Below are positions 24,236 through 33,398 of a DNA stretch of 64,000 bases, in pieces. The translations under genes were made by a program, and so were the position numbers. The DNA lies in contig JABUKB010000001.1 in the NCBI GenBank assembly GCA_014595895.1, positions 434,001 through 498,000 of the forward strand, read 5' to 3'. Source of the DNA: Lysinibacillus odysseyi (GTDB lineage Bacteria > Bacillota > Bacilli > Bacillales_A > Planococcaceae). Under the pieces are notes generated by a model. It searched no databases and was not told where the DNA came from. It saw nothing but the letters and a program-made list of their open reading frames with translations. The number at the start of each line of letters is the position of its first letter. Position 1 is the first letter of the stretch.

Positions 24236-25966
24236 TTGTTACATCAGCTTTCATGGAAAGTCGGTGGGCAGCAGGGTGAGGGAATCGAGTCTACAGGTGA
24301 AATCTTCGCTACAGCTATGAACCGCTTAGGATATCACTTATACGGCTATCGCCATTTCTCTTCTCGTATTAAAGGTGGCCATACGAATAATAAGATTACA
24401 GTACGTCCGACAGAAGTACGTTCGATTGCGGACGATTTAGATATTTTAGTAGCATTTGATCAAGAAACAATCGATGTAAACTATAAAGAATTAACGCCAA
24501 AAAGCATTATTTTAGCAGACGCAAAATTTAATCCTGTAGCGCCAGAAGACTGTGTAGCACCTCTTTTTGCAGTAGGTTTCACGGAAATCGCAGCAGAACT
24601 AGGCACTTCTTTAATGAAAAACATGGTTGCCATTGGAGCAACAGCGGCATTATTAAATTTAAAGGAAGAAGTCTTCCAAAACGTTGTCACAGAAATCTTC
24701 GGTCGTAAAGGAGAAGAAGTGGTTGCGAAAAATATGGAAGCTATTCAACTTGGTCGCGTAGCAATCGCTGAGCAAATTGGCGAACGTGTTGGCGATTGGG
24801 AATTAGCGCCGGCAGATGGCAAACGTCGTATGTTTATGATTGGAAATGATGCGGTCGCATTTGGTGCCTTAGCAGCAGGGGCTCGTTTCATGGCAGCTTA
24901 CCCAATTACACCGGCTTCAGAAATTATGGAATTCATGATTAAAAAACTGCCATTAGTAGGTGGTGCAGTCATTCAAACAGAAGATGAAATCGCAGCCGCT
25001 ACAATGGCAATCGGCGCCAACTACGGTGGGGTTCGTTCATTTACAGCATCAGCAGGTCCTGGTCTATCATTAATGATGGAAGCCATTGGTCTTTCAGGCA
25101 TGACAGAACAGCCGCTTGTTATTTTCGATACACAGCGCGGCGGTCCATCAACAGGTCTACCGACAAAGCAAGAGCAATCGGATTTAATGGCCATGGTATA
25201 TGGTACCCACGGTGAAATTCCAAAAGTGATTATTGCACCTTCTACAATGGAAGAGGCATTTTACGATACAATCCAGGCGTTTAACATTGCGGAAGAATTA
25301 CAATTACCAGTTATCGTGTTAACGGATTTACAATTAGCACTTGGTAAGCAATCAGTAGACCCATTTGATTATTCAAAAGTAGAAATTCGTCGCGGTAAAA
25401 TTGTGACACCTGAAGAAACGGATGCAAAAGACTACTTCAAGCGTTATGAAGTAACAGAAGATGGTATTTCGCCACGTGTATTACCTGGTGTAAAAGGTGG
25501 GATCCACCACGTAACAGGTGTAGAACATAATGAGCAAGGGAAGCCATCTGAAGCAACAGGCAACCGCCGTGATCAAATGGACAAGCGTTTCCGCAAACTA
25601 AACAGCTTGCGTTTCGATAATCCAGTACATGTGAACGCTCCTCACGAAGAAGCGGATGTATTACTAGTAGGCTTCAACTCAACACGCGGTGCGATTGAAG
25701 AAGTGCAGGAAGTGTTAAACGCAGAAGGTATTAAAACAAACCATGCACATGTACGCTTAGTGTTCCCATTCCCAGCAGAGGAAATGAGTGCACTTGTCGA
25801 TAAAGCAAAAAAAGTAATCGTTGTGGAAAACAATGCGACAGGTCAATTATCAAACATTATGAAAATGGCTATTGGCGGTCATGCAAAAACAACGAATATC
25901 TTAAAATATGACGGTACCCCGTTTTTACCACGCGAACTAACAAACCTTGTAAAGGAGAAAATCTAA
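24236..25966 (+). CDS. 2-oxoacid:ferredoxin oxidoreductase, alpha subunit (fused gamma-alpha)
   Basis: Oxidatively decarboxylates a 2-oxoacid (2-oxoglutarate is most likely) to the acyl-CoA, passing electrons to ferredoxin, together with the beta subunit encoded next. The N-terminal gamma domain (residues 1-180) starts LHQLSWKVGGQQGEGIESTG and has RIKGGHTNNKI near 44. The alpha part begins near 200 with GNDAVAFGA and AYPITPASEIMEF near 222, the thiamine-pyrophosphate-facing motif. TTG 24236 is chosen, 8 bases after AGGGAG; the frame opens slightly upstream. The pair stands where B. subtilis has tdh and kbl. No ferredoxin gene is in the window. Confidence 0.9.
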   Translation: MLHQLSWKVGGQQGEGIESTGEIFATAMNRLGYHLYGYRHFSSRIKGGHTNNKITVRPTEVRSIADDLDILVAFDQETIDVNYKELTPKSIILADAKFNPVAPEDCVAPLFAVGFTEIAAELGTSLMKNMVAIGATAALLNLKEEVFQNVVTEIFGRKGEEVVAKNMEAIQLGRVAIAEQIGERVGDWELAPADGKRRMFMIGNDAVAFGALAAGARFMAAYPITPASEIMEFMIKKLPLVGGAVIQTEDEIAAATMAIGANYGGVRSFTASAGPGLSLMMEAIGLSGMTEQPLVIFDTQRGGPSTGLPTKQEQSDLMAMVYGTHGEIPKVIIAPSTMEEAFYDTIQAFNIAEELQLPVIVLTDLQLALGKQSVDPFDYSKVEIRRGKIVTPEETDAKDYFKRYEVTEDGISPRVLPGVKGGIHHVTGVEHNEQGKPSEATGNRRDQMDKRFRKLNSLRFDNPVHVNAPHEEADVLLVGFNSTRGAIEEVQEVLNAEGIKTNHAHVRLVFPFPAEEMSALVDKAKKVIVVENNATGQLSNIMKMAIGGHAKTTNILKYDGTPFLPRELTNLVKEKI

Positions 25967-26832
25967 TGGCTACATTTAAAGACTTTCGAAATGATGTAAA
26001 ACCAAACTGGTGCCCGGGCTGTGGAGACTTCTCCGTGCAAGCAGCTATTCAGCGTGCAGCAGCAAATGTCGGCTACGAGCCAAATGAATTAGCGGTTGTT
26101 TCAGGCATCGGCTGTTCAGGACGTATTTCTGGCTATATTAATTCCTATGGTTTCCACGGCATTCATGGTCGTGCGTTACCAATCGCACAAGGCTTAAAAA
26201 TGGCTAACCGCGATCTAAAAGTCATCGCTTCAGGAGGTGACGGTGACGGGTTTGCAATCGGTATGGGGCATACCATCCACGCGATTCGTCGTAACATCGA
26301 TATTACGTATGTCGTAATGGACAACCAAATTTACGGTTTAACAAAAGGGCAAACATCTCCACGTTCTGCCGCAGGTTTTGTCACAAAATCTACGCCGGGT
26401 GGGGCAATTGAGCCATCATTAAAACCGTTAGAAGTGGCTTTAACAGCAGGTGCTACATTCGTTGCGCAAGGTTTCTCAACAGAAATCAAAGAGCTGACAG
26501 CTTTAATTGAAGCTGGTTTAAATCACAAAGGTTTCTCATTCATCAACGTCTTCTCGCCATGTGTAACGTACAATAAAGTCAATACGTATGACTGGTTCAA
26601 AGAGAATTTAACAAAGGTAGCCGATATCGAAGGCTATGATAGTTCAAACCGTGAGCAAGCGATGCAAGCAGTCATGCAAAGTGAAGGCTTATTGACAGGA
26701 ATCATCTATCAAGACACAGAGACAACTTCTTATCAAGAAAAGGTGAGCGGCTATTCTGAAATCCCGCTAACAGATATCGATATTTCTTTAACAGAAGAAC
26801 AGTTTGATAAATTAACAAAAGAATTTATGTAA
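25966..26832 (+). CDS. 2-oxoacid:ferredoxin oxidoreductase, beta subunit
   Basis: Catalytic beta subunit of 288 residues that binds thiamine pyrophosphate and a [4Fe-4S] cluster. Motifs are NWCPGCGDFSV at residues 14-24, GIGCSGRISGY near 47, the TPP-binding GGDGDGFAIGMGH near 87-99 with NQIYGLTKGQ near 120, and SPCVTYN near 199, which gives the remaining Cys. The product is as short as other two-subunit KorB proteins. The start codon overlaps the stop of the alpha gene by one base (TAATG), ensuring equal synthesis. Confidence 0.93.
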   Translation: MATFKDFRNDVKPNWCPGCGDFSVQAAIQRAAANVGYEPNELAVVSGIGCSGRISGYINSYGFHGIHGRALPIAQGLKMANRDLKVIASGGDGDGFAIGMGHTIHAIRRNIDITYVVMDNQIYGLTKGQTSPRSAAGFVTKSTPGGAIEPSLKPLEVALTAGATFVAQGFSTEIKELTALIEAGLNHKGFSFINVFSPCVTYNKVNTYDWFKENLTKVADIEGYDSSNREQAMQAVMQSEGLLTGIIYQDTETTSYQEKVSGYSEIPLTDIDISLTEEQFDKLTKEFM

Positions 26833-26835
26833 TGC

Positions 26836-26869
26836 AAAAACCGTGAATCCCTTAAGATTCACGGTTTTT
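26836..26869. terminator. Bidirectional terminator between korB-like and PPOX genes
   Basis: AAAAACCGTGAATC (26836-26849) pairs perfectly with GATTCACGGTTTTT (26856-26869). The A-run and T-run on either side let it serve both convergent genes. Confidence 0.9.
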
Positions 26870-26873
26870 CCTA

Positions 26874-27377
26874 TTAAAGCTCTAATGTTTCATTCGTGCC
26901 TTTACCAGGTGGTATAGAATCTTCTTTACCAACTGCTTTCTTTACAAAGTTGTAAGCTGATTTTGCCAAAGAACCTGTATCCCAGAACTCGGCCGTGTCA
27001 GAATTTACTTTAATCAAAATGAGTCTCGGATCATCGGGCTCCAAATCAAAAATCGCTTCATAAGCCTTGTTCCAAAATTCCTTAATTTTTTCTGCATCAT
27101 TGACAAATGTTGCGGTTCCGCTAATCGATGCATAAGATTTTTCTGCAATAATTACGTTGACTTGATTGTTGCGTTTAATGTCATCGTATTTATCTGTATC
27201 CGTGCGAGTGATAAACCATAAGTCTCCATCATATTCAACCTTCTGCAACTGCATCGGGCGAGATACGATTTTTCCATCTATGCCGATTGATACGAGCATC
27301 GCAACATCTGCATTTTCCACAATTTTTTTCAATGTGGCTAATGCTTCTTCATTTCCTTGCGCATTTTTTTCAATCAT
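26874..27377 (-). CDS. Pyridoxamine 5'-phosphate oxidase-like FMN-binding protein (general stress protein 26 type)
   Basis: A 167-residue split-barrel flavin-binding protein of the family containing B. subtilis YdaG (GSP26). The conserved pattern runs DVAMLVSIGIDGKIVSRPMQ near residue 28, DGDLWFITRTDTDKYDDI near 51 and INVIIAEKSYASISGTA-like residues near 75, with the late EFWDTGS. Its substrate is unknown; relatives may bind FMN or F420 or act as reductases under stress. The start ATG at 27377 is preceded on the minus strand by AAGGAGTG. It is convergent with the oxidoreductase operon and shares its terminator. Confidence 0.85.
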   Translation of the reverse strand: MIEKNAQGNEEALATLKKIVENADVAMLVSIGIDGKIVSRPMQLQKVEYDGDLWFITRTDTDKYDDIKRNNQVNVIIAEKSYASISGTATFVNDAEKIKEFWNKAYEAIFDLEPDDPRLILIKVNSDTAEFWDTGSLAKSAYNFVKKAVGKEDSIPPGKGTNETLEL

Positions 27378-27492
27378 CTGTTACACTCCTTGTAGTAAGT
27401 TGGATTAATTGAATGTTCTTACTACAATTACTATTGCCTAGATAAAAGCGTTTAAAACATGAGAGGTAGTAGTGAAGAGGTCTTGTCAGCTA

Positions 27493-27530
27493 GCGAAAGT
27501 GTCGTATAGGTGCGCGAAACTGTTGTATAA
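27493..27530. repeat. Pair of 21-bp phased direct repeats (GCGAAA..GTCGTATA type)
   Basis: GCGAAAGTGTCGTATA at 27493 recurs as GCGAAACTGTTGTATA at 27514, exactly 21 bases later, with two differences in 16. A weaker copy may lie 21 bases upstream at 27472. The spacing equals that of the TGTCTAATAA arrays at 39886 and 41269, and the TGTC/TATA core is similar. No gene lies here. Confidence 0.5.
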
Positions 27531-27655
27531 GCCAGTAAAAACCATCAAATACCTTCACGAAGATGAGTGCTTCTCATGTATTATATGAAAATATCCTACA
27601 TTTAGTATAAGAAGAAACAGTGCTGCGCTGCACTCCAAGAAAAGCAGGTGTAAAC

Positions 27656-28006
27656 ATGACGGATATCATTAATTTTCTGCAATATAAAAATGAAAAAGAA
27701 GAGCAAATGATTGCACGCTATTTTGCGAAATCGCGTTCCTTGGATGAACGTCTGGATCAACTGGTGGCACACAAAGAGTTGCAGGTCGAGGATCATAAAT
27801 TATTTCTCGCGTTTCTCACGTATTTAGAACAGCAGCAAATCCCGGCACAGCAGCTTTTTCAGGATGTCATTCAGTTGCCGAAACATGAATTTGAAACGCA
27901 CTACCCTATGAACTGGGCGCAAGTTGTAAAATTGAGTGTCACATTTTTAACAATTTTACGTACAAATGACCGACAAAGCTATGAACAATTCACGCTAAGC
28001 TTGTAA
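27656..28006 (+). CDS. Hypothetical protein, 116 residues
   Basis: I do not recognise a family. The product starts MTDIINFLQYKNEKEEQMIARYF and is rich in Glu, Gln, His and Leu, with a helical, soluble look and no signal peptide or membrane segment. ATG 27656 is chosen over an upstream in-frame TTG because GCAGGTG lies just before it. It precedes miaB by 60 bases on the same strand. The codon pattern and ribosome binding site support a real gene; the function is unknown. Confidence 0.7.
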   Translation: MTDIINFLQYKNEKEEQMIARYFAKSRSLDERLDQLVAHKELQVEDHKLFLAFLTYLEQQQIPAQQLFQDVIQLPKHEFETHYPMNWAQVVKLSVTFLTILRTNDRQSYEQFTLSL

Positions 28007-28068
28007 GAGGGCTACTAAATTCGTTATAATGTCACAATGGGTATTGCAATGAAAGGAGCTAGAGTCGG

Positions 28069-29595
28069 ATGAATGAAGAACAACGACTAGCTAGTCAACA
28101 AGTAAAACAAGAAAAAGATTATAGTAAATATTTCGAGCGCGTTTTTACAGCTCCTTCTTTAAAAGAAGCGAAAAAACGAGGCAAAGAAGAAATTAAATAT
28201 AACAATGATTTTGCCATTGATGAACAATTTTTAGGCATGGGAAATGACCGTACATTTTACATTCGAACATACGGCTGCCAAATGAACGAGCATGATACAG
28301 AAGTCATGGCCGGAATTTTTATGGAGCTGGGCTACACGCCAACAGAAAATATCGAAGTGGCGGATGTCGTACTCCTGAATACATGTGCCATTCGTGAAGG
28401 TGCGGAAAATAAAGTATTTGGTGAGCTTGGTTTCTTAATGAAATACAAGCGCAAAAATCCAGAAATGCTAATCGGTGTATGCGGCTGTATGTCGCAGGAA
28501 GAAGCCGTGGTCAACAAAATTTTAAAAACATACCAGCATGTCGATATGGTATTCGGTACACATAATATTCACCGCTTGCCGAATATTTTAAAAGAAGCTT
28601 ATATGTCAAAAGAGATGGTTGTCGAGGTATGGTCTAAAGAGGGCGATATTATTGAAAATCTACCAAAGCAGCGTCTAGGTTCCATTAAAGCATGGGTGAA
28701 CATTATGTACGGCTGCGATAAATTCTGTACGTATTGTATTGTACCATATACGCGCGGGAAGGAGCGCTCCCGCCGTCCGCAAGAAATCATTCAAGAGGTG
28801 CGCGAGTTAGCAGCACAAGGCTACAAGGAAATTATGCTGCTTGGGCAAAATGTTAATGCATACGGGAAGGATTTTGAAGATAGCAACTATCGTTTAGGCG
28901 ACTTAATGGACGAGATACGTAAAATTGATATTCCGCGTATTCGCTTTACGACAAGTCATCCGCGTGATTTTGACAATCATTTAATCGAAGTGTTAGCGCA
29001 GAAGGGCAATTTAGTAGAACATATTCACTTGCCGGTGCAATCTGGTTCCAATGAGATTTTAAAAATTATGGCACGCAAATATACACGTGAACATTTCCTG
29101 CAATTAGTCGATAAAATCAAAGCAGCAATTCCGGATGTAGCATTGACGACAGACATTATCGTCGGCTATCCTAATGAGACAGAGGAACAATTCCAAGAAA
29201 CACTGGATTTATATCGTCAAGTAGGCTTTGAAATGGCCTTTACGTATATTTATTCACCACGCGAAGGTACACCAGCGGCAAAAATGGTCGATAATGTACC
29301 TGACGAGGTGAAAAAAGAGCGTTTGCATCGATTAAATGCAGTAGTTGCTGAATACTCAGCCAATGCGTTAAAATCATATCAAGGACAAGTAGTGGAAGTG
29401 CTTGTAGAAGGTAGCAGTAAGCGCCGTGATGACGTGCTAGCAGGTTATACGCGCAAAAATAAATTAGTTAACTTTGCCGGTTCAAAAGAATTGGTTGGTC
29501 AGCTTGTCAAAGTAAAAATCATTGATACAAAATCTCACTCACTAGTAGGAGAGTTTGTGGAAGTGGTAAAAGAAGCAGAGGTGCAGAGATCATGA
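28069..29595 (+). CDS. miaB: tRNA-2-methylthio-N6-dimethylallyladenosine synthase
   Basis: Radical-SAM methylthiotransferase that adds the methylthio group to i6A37 of tRNAs reading UNN codons, acting after MiaA (encoded at 36164). The 508 residues have an N-terminal extension, the UPF0004 domain with Cys in YGCQMNEHD (near 68), NTCAIRE (near 104) and [10 protein letters not shown] (near 138), the radical-SAM cluster [10 protein letters not shown] near 214-223, and a C-terminal TRAM domain. AAAGGAG precedes ATG 28069 at 11 bases. The next gene, ymcA, overlaps its 3' end by four bases, as in B. subtilis. Confidence 0.97.
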   Translation: MNEEQRLASQQVKQEKDYSKYFERVFTAPSLKEAKKRGKEEIKYNNDFAIDEQFLGMGNDRTFYIRTYGCQMNEHDTEVMAGIFMELGYTPTENIEVADVVLLNTCAIREGAENKVFGELGFLMKYKRKNPEMLIGVCGCMSQEEAVVNKILKTYQHVDMVFGTHNIHRLPNILKEAYMSKEMVVEVWSKEGDIIENLPKQRLGSIKAWVNIMYGCDKFCTYCIVPYTRGKERSRRPQEIIQEVRELAAQGYKEIMLLGQNVNAYGKDFEDSNYRLGDLMDEIRKIDIPRIRFTTSHPRDFDNHLIEVLAQKGNLVEHIHLPVQSGSNEILKIMARKYTREHFLQLVDKIKAAIPDVALTTDIIVGYPNETEEQFQETLDLYRQVGFEMAFTYIYSPREGTPAAKMVDNVPDEVKKERLHRLNAVVAEYSANALKSYQGQVVEVLVEGSSKRRDDVLAGYTRKNKLVNFAGSKELVGQLVKVKIIDTKSHSLVGEFVEVVKEAEVQRS

Positions 29596-30026
29596 CAAAG
29601 GTTTACACAAAAGATGAAATCGTTGAAAAAGCAAAAGAAATCGCACATATGATTGCGAACACAGAAGAAGTAGAATTCTTCAAAAAGGCAGAAGAGCAAA
29701 TTAACGAGAACCAAAAAGTACGTGAAAAAATTGCGTCATTAAAAACATTACAAAAGCAAGCTGTAAATTTCCAACACTTAGGCAAAGAAAAAGCATTAAA
29801 AATGATTGAAAGCAAAATTGAAGCAATCGAAGCTGAAATTGATGATATTCCAGTAGTTCAGCAGTTCAAAGACTCTCAAGGAGAGGTCAATGAATTATTG
29901 CAGCTCGTATCAAATGCCATTGCCAATAACGTAACAAATGAAATTATCGAATCAACAGGCGGCGACCTATTACGCGGCGAAACAGGTTCAAAAGTACGGA
30001 ATAGTGTAGCAGGCAGCTGTTCATAA
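29592..30026 (+). CDS. ymcA: YmcA/RicA, RNA-processing and biofilm regulator
   Basis: Subunit of the Y-complex (YlbF, YmcA, YaaT), which helps RNase Y mature certain operon mRNAs and promotes sporulation, competence and biofilm in B. subtilis. The 144 residues match the B. subtilis protein along their length, for example [15 protein letters not shown] near 24 and the C-terminal [14 protein letters not shown] followed by a Cys. It is mostly helical. It overlaps miaB by four bases and ends at a strong terminator. Its presence with rny and ymdB in the same window puts three biofilm-related RNA-metabolism genes around the EPS locus. Confidence 0.94.
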   Translation: MTKVYTKDEIVEKAKEIAHMIANTEEVEFFKKAEEQINENQKVREKIASLKTLQKQAVNFQHLGKEKALKMIESKIEAIEAEIDDIPVVQQFKDSQGEVNELLQLVSNAIANNVTNEIIESTGGDLLRGETGSKVRNSVAGSCS

Positions 30027-30034
30027 TGAACAAT

Positions 30035-30074
30035 AGAGTGCAGATAAGGAGCGACCTTATCTGCACTCTTTTTC
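30035..30074 (+). terminator. Terminator after ymcA
   Basis: AGAGTGCAGATAAGG (30035-30049) pairs perfectly with CCTTATCTGCACTCT (30055-30069), followed by five T residues. Confidence 0.93.
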
Positions 30075-30092
30075 CTTCTTGCGCAATTTTTT

Positions 30093-30121
30093 CACCCTTT
30101 AGGCACCTGTCGCATATGCTA
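30093..30121 (+). promoter_or_regulatory. Candidate sigma-K promoter of cotE
   Basis: CACC (30093-30096), a 16-base spacer and CATATGCTA (30113-30121) match the sigma-K consensus (mACm, 16 bp, CATAnnnTA) without mismatch. The -10 box lies 33 bases before the chosen cotE start. B. subtilis cotE is transcribed from sigma-E and sigma-K promoters, so this fits late mother-cell expression. Confidence 0.6.
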
Positions 30122-30153
30122 AATCGAGAAACACAGGAAGGGGAGCGTTGCTG

Positions 30154-30720
30154 GTGAAAAGGCTACGTCAAATTGTAACGAAGGCTGTAGTGGCAAAGGG
30201 AAAAAAACGTACGGAGCAAAAAGAGCATTTAAAGCCGCCTAATGCACCAACTAATATTTTAGGATGCTGGGTGATTAATCACCAATATCAGGCGAAAAAG
30301 CATGGAAAATTTGTTGAGGTAACAGGGAAATTTGATGTGAATGTTTGGTACGCATATAATAACCATTCGAAAACGGCCGTATATACAGAAACAGTGCCGT
30401 ATAAAGACCGTATCAAATTACACTACCGTGATCAGGAAGTTGGTGATTCCAACGATGTTCACGTAAGAATCTTACAAGAACCAAATTGCGTAGAAGCGAT
30501 CATCGCTGATGGGGAATGCATTCAGGTGTTAGTAGAACGTGAATTTTTAGTGGAAGTTATTGGCGAAACAAAAGTATGTATCCATGTTCATCCACTTGAT
30601 TTTGAAGAAGACTGGACATTTGAAGAAAGCACATCAAGTTCTAGCTCTAGTTCAAGTTCTAGTTCATCAAGTTCCTCTGGCGGCATTGGATTTGATTCTT
30701 CATCACTTGAGTCATCTTAA
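30154..30720 (+). CDS. cotE: Outer spore coat morphogenetic protein CotE, Ser-rich tail
   Basis: Directs assembly of the outer spore coat. Residues 1-150 match CotE: QIVTKAVVAKGKK at the N-terminus, NILGCWVINHQY near 35, VTGKFDVNVWYAY near 57, QEPNCVEAII near 110 and EREFLVEVIGETKVC near 130. The tail differs: where B. subtilis CotE ends in an acidic region, here a short acidic piece is followed by about 15 consecutive Ser and then GGIGFDSSSLESS. GTG 30154 is chosen, 8 bases after AAGGGGAG; a TTG at 30148 is too close to that site. A sigma-K-like promoter precedes it. Confidence 0.93.
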   Translation: MKRLRQIVTKAVVAKGKKRTEQKEHLKPPNAPTNILGCWVINHQYQAKKHGKFVEVTGKFDVNVWYAYNNHSKTAVYTETVPYKDRIKLHYRDQEVGDSNDVHVRILQEPNCVEAIIADGECIQVLVEREFLVEVIGETKVCIHVHPLDFEEDWTFEESTSSSSSSSSSSSSSSSGGIGFDSSSLESS

Positions 30721-30749
30721 AGTGGCACAAATTTTTGTGCCGCTTTTTC
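30721..30749 (+). terminator. Terminator after cotE
   Basis: AGTGGCACA (30721-30729) pairs with TGTGCCGCT (30736-30744), with one G-U pair, then five T residues. Confidence 0.85.
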
Positions 30750-30752
30750 TAG

Positions 30753-30761
30753 TGTTATAAT
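30753..30761 (+). promoter_or_regulatory. Extended -10 promoter of mutS
   Basis: TGTTATAAT is a consensus -10 box with the extended TGn motif, 35 bases before the mutS start. The -35 region is weak and lies within the cotE terminator. Confidence 0.45.
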
Positions 30762-30796
30762 AGAAAGATACAATATAAAAAAGAGGTTATACCCAT

Positions 30797-33385
30797 ATGT
30801 ACACACCAATGATGCAACAATATTTATTAATTAAAGAAGATTACAAGGATGCATTTCTATTTTATCGTTTAGGCGATTTCTACGAAATGTTTTTCGAAGA
30901 TGCAGAACGCGCATCACAAATACTAGAAATTACATTGACAAGCCGCGATGCCGGTTCGAAAAACCGTATTCCAATGTGCGGTGTACCGCATCATGCGGCT
31001 AAAAATTATATCGAAACACTCGTAGCAAAAGGCTATAAAGTTGCCATTTGTGAACAAACAGAAGATCCGAAGCAGGCAAAAGGCGTCGTGAAACGAGAAG
31101 TTGTTCAGCTGATTACACCGGGCACAATTATGGAAGGAAAAGCGCTAGACAGCAAGTCAAATCACTTTTTAGCAGCTGCAGAAAAAGTAGATGCCACTAC
31201 ATTTGCCTTTACGTATTTAGATGTGTCCACAGGGGAGGCTAACGCCCAACTAATCGAAGGCGGCGCGAAAGAATGCATTCAGCAGCTGCAAAGCTTACAT
31301 ATTCGAGAGGTAATCATTGCAAATGAATGGCTAACAGAATTGGCCGAGTTCTCCGAGACGATAGGCATTGTGCTATCTGTCGAGGAGCAGCTGATGGCAG
31401 AGGAACAGTCCCGCAATTATGTGGCGGATTTGCCAGCTACTTGCCAGCAGGCTGCCCGCCGCCTGTTACAATACGTAGAACGTACACAAATGCGTTCATT
31501 ATCGCATTTGCAAGCGTTCTGTTTTACAGAAACAAAGCAATATTTACGGATTGATACGAATTCAAAGCGTAACTTAGAACTGATTCAATCCATTCGTGGT
31601 GGCGATCAGAAAGGCACGTTACTGTGGTTGCTTGATGAAACAGTAACGGCGATGGGCGGACGAAAATTAAAGCAATGGCTCCATCAGCCGCTTGCGACAC
31701 GCTCGGCTATTGAAGAACGATTAGCCGTTGTGGGTGATTTATTGGAGGAATTTTTTGTACGGGGAGAATTGCGCGAGTTATTAAAATCCGTGTATGATTT
31801 AGAACGTTTAGCAGGACGCGTGGCATTTGGCAATGTCGGCGGTCGTGATTTGGCACAGCTACGCGAATCATTGCGCCAGGTGCCTTATATTAAGGAACAA
31901 TTAGTGGAAAGCGGCAAGGATACACTCGTGCAGCTAGGTGAAGCACTTGATACATGTGAGGATATTGAGGCACTGCTAGCTCGTGCGATTACCGATCATC
32001 CCCCGATTACGATTAAAGAAGGCGATGTCATTCGGGATGGCTATCATGAAAAGCTAGATGACTTGCGCTATGCATCACGTAACGGCAAGGACTGGATTAT
32101 GCAGCTTGAGCAGAAGGAACGCCAGCTGACAGGCATTAATAACTTGAAAATCGGGTTTAACCGCGTGTTTGGCTATTATATCGAAATTACAAAATCACAT
32201 ATTGGGAAGGCGGATTTAACTCGCTATGAACGCAAGCAAACGTTAGCCAATGCCGAGCGTTATATTACTGACGAGTTAAAAGAAAAAGAAGCACTTATTT
32301 TAAATGCCGAGGAGCAGAGTCTTGCACTAGAATATGATTTATTTGTCGCACTGCGTGAACAGTTAAAAGCGTATATTCCACGGGTGCAGGCATTAGCTGC
32401 TGCCATTAGCGAGCTTGATGTCTATATGAGCTTTGCTGTCGTGACAGAGAAATACCGTTTCACGAAACCGACTTTCCATACAGGACGCGCGTTGCACATT
32501 ATCGATGGCCGTCATCCGGTAGTGGAAAAAATGCTCGCGAAGCAAATGTATGTACCGAACGATTGTGTGCTTTCTGACGATAAAAACATGATGCTCATTA
32601 CTGGACCGAATATGTCAGGTAAAAGTACATATATGCGCCAAGTTGCGTTAATTGTTGTGATGGCACAGATGGGTTGCTACGTCCCGGCAGCGGAGGCAAG
32701 CTTGCCAATCACCGATCAAATTTTCACACGGATTGGGGCGGCGGATGATTTAGCGGCAGGGCAGTCCACTTTCATGGTGGAGATGATGGAATCCCAACAT
32801 GCCATTACGCATGCAACGAAAAATAGCCTGCTTCTATTTGATGAAATCGGGCGTGGTACGTCTACTTATGACGGCATGAGTTTAGCGCAGGCGATGATGG
32901 AATATATCCATGATGAAATCGGTGCGAACACGTTATTTTCTACGCATTATCATGAATTGACCGATTTAGAGCAGCAGCTGGGGCGCTTGCAAAACGTGCA
33001 TGTGTCAGCGACTGAACAGGATGGACGCGTCGTATTCCTGCATAAGGTAAAAGCGGGTGCAGCAGATAAAAGTTACGGAGTTCATGTGGCGGAGCTAGCC
33101 GATATGCCGGAAGCGATTTTACAGCGTGCCCGTGTGCTACTTGCCCAATTTGAAGCGCAGGAAAAACCGGGGGTAGTACCGCCTGTAGAAGTACTAGAAC
33201 AGCCAGTACCAGAGGAACCGGCAACAGAGCAGCAATTATCTCTTTTTGCACCGTTTGAGGAAATTTCTGATGAACAAAAAGAAGTGTTAGATACGCTAAA
33301 GAACTGTAATGTTATGGCGACAAATCCAATGCAGGCGATGAATTTATTGTACGAACTGCAGCAAAAGTTAATTCACAACAAATAA
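30797..33385 (+). CDS. mutS: DNA mismatch repair protein MutS
   Basis: Mismatch-recognition ATPase of 862 residues. The mismatch-binding motif is seen in LGDFYEMFFEDA near residue 28 (Phe-x-Glu). The ATPase domain has GPNMSGKST near 608, then LLFDEIGRGTSTYDG near 680 and FSTHYHELTDLE near 715. The Pro/Glu/Gln-rich linker (about 790-820) with QLSLF is consistent with the sliding-clamp-binding motif found in Bacillota MutS. The gene follows cotE and is followed by mutL after 13 bases, in the B. subtilis order. Confidence 0.98.
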   Translation: MYTPMMQQYLLIKEDYKDAFLFYRLGDFYEMFFEDAERASQILEITLTSRDAGSKNRIPMCGVPHHAAKNYIETLVAKGYKVAICEQTEDPKQAKGVVKREVVQLITPGTIMEGKALDSKSNHFLAAAEKVDATTFAFTYLDVSTGEANAQLIEGGAKECIQQLQSLHIREVIIANEWLTELAEFSETIGIVLSVEEQLMAEEQSRNYVADLPATCQQAARRLLQYVERTQMRSLSHLQAFCFTETKQYLRIDTNSKRNLELIQSIRGGDQKGTLLWLLDETVTAMGGRKLKQWLHQPLATRSAIEERLAVVGDLLEEFFVRGELRELLKSVYDLERLAGRVAFGNVGGRDLAQLRESLRQVPYIKEQLVESGKDTLVQLGEALDTCEDIEALLARAITDHPPITIKEGDVIRDGYHEKLDDLRYASRNGKDWIMQLEQKERQLTGINNLKIGFNRVFGYYIEITKSHIGKADLTRYERKQTLANAERYITDELKEKEALILNAEEQSLALEYDLFVALREQLKAYIPRVQALAAAISELDVYMSFAVVTEKYRFTKPTFHTGRALHIIDGRHPVVEKMLAKQMYVPNDCVLSDDKNMMLITGPNMSGKSTYMRQVALIVVMAQMGCYVPAAEASLPITDQIFTRIGAADDLAAGQSTFMVEMMESQHAITHATKNSLLLFDEIGRGTSTYDGMSLAQAMMEYIHDEIGANTLFSTHYHELTDLEQQLGRLQNVHVSATEQDGRVVFLHKVKAGAADKSYGVHVAELADMPEAILQRARVLLAQFEAQEKPGVVPPVEVLEQPVPEEPATEQQLSLFAPFEEISDEQKEVLDTLKNCNVMATNPMQAMNLLYELQQKLIHNK

Positions 33386-33398
33386 AGGAGGTGTGCTT

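Noticed and set aside
30560-30760. Plus-strand frame overlapping the cotE serine tract
   Set aside because: Alternate-frame reading of the repeat-rich tail and terminator.
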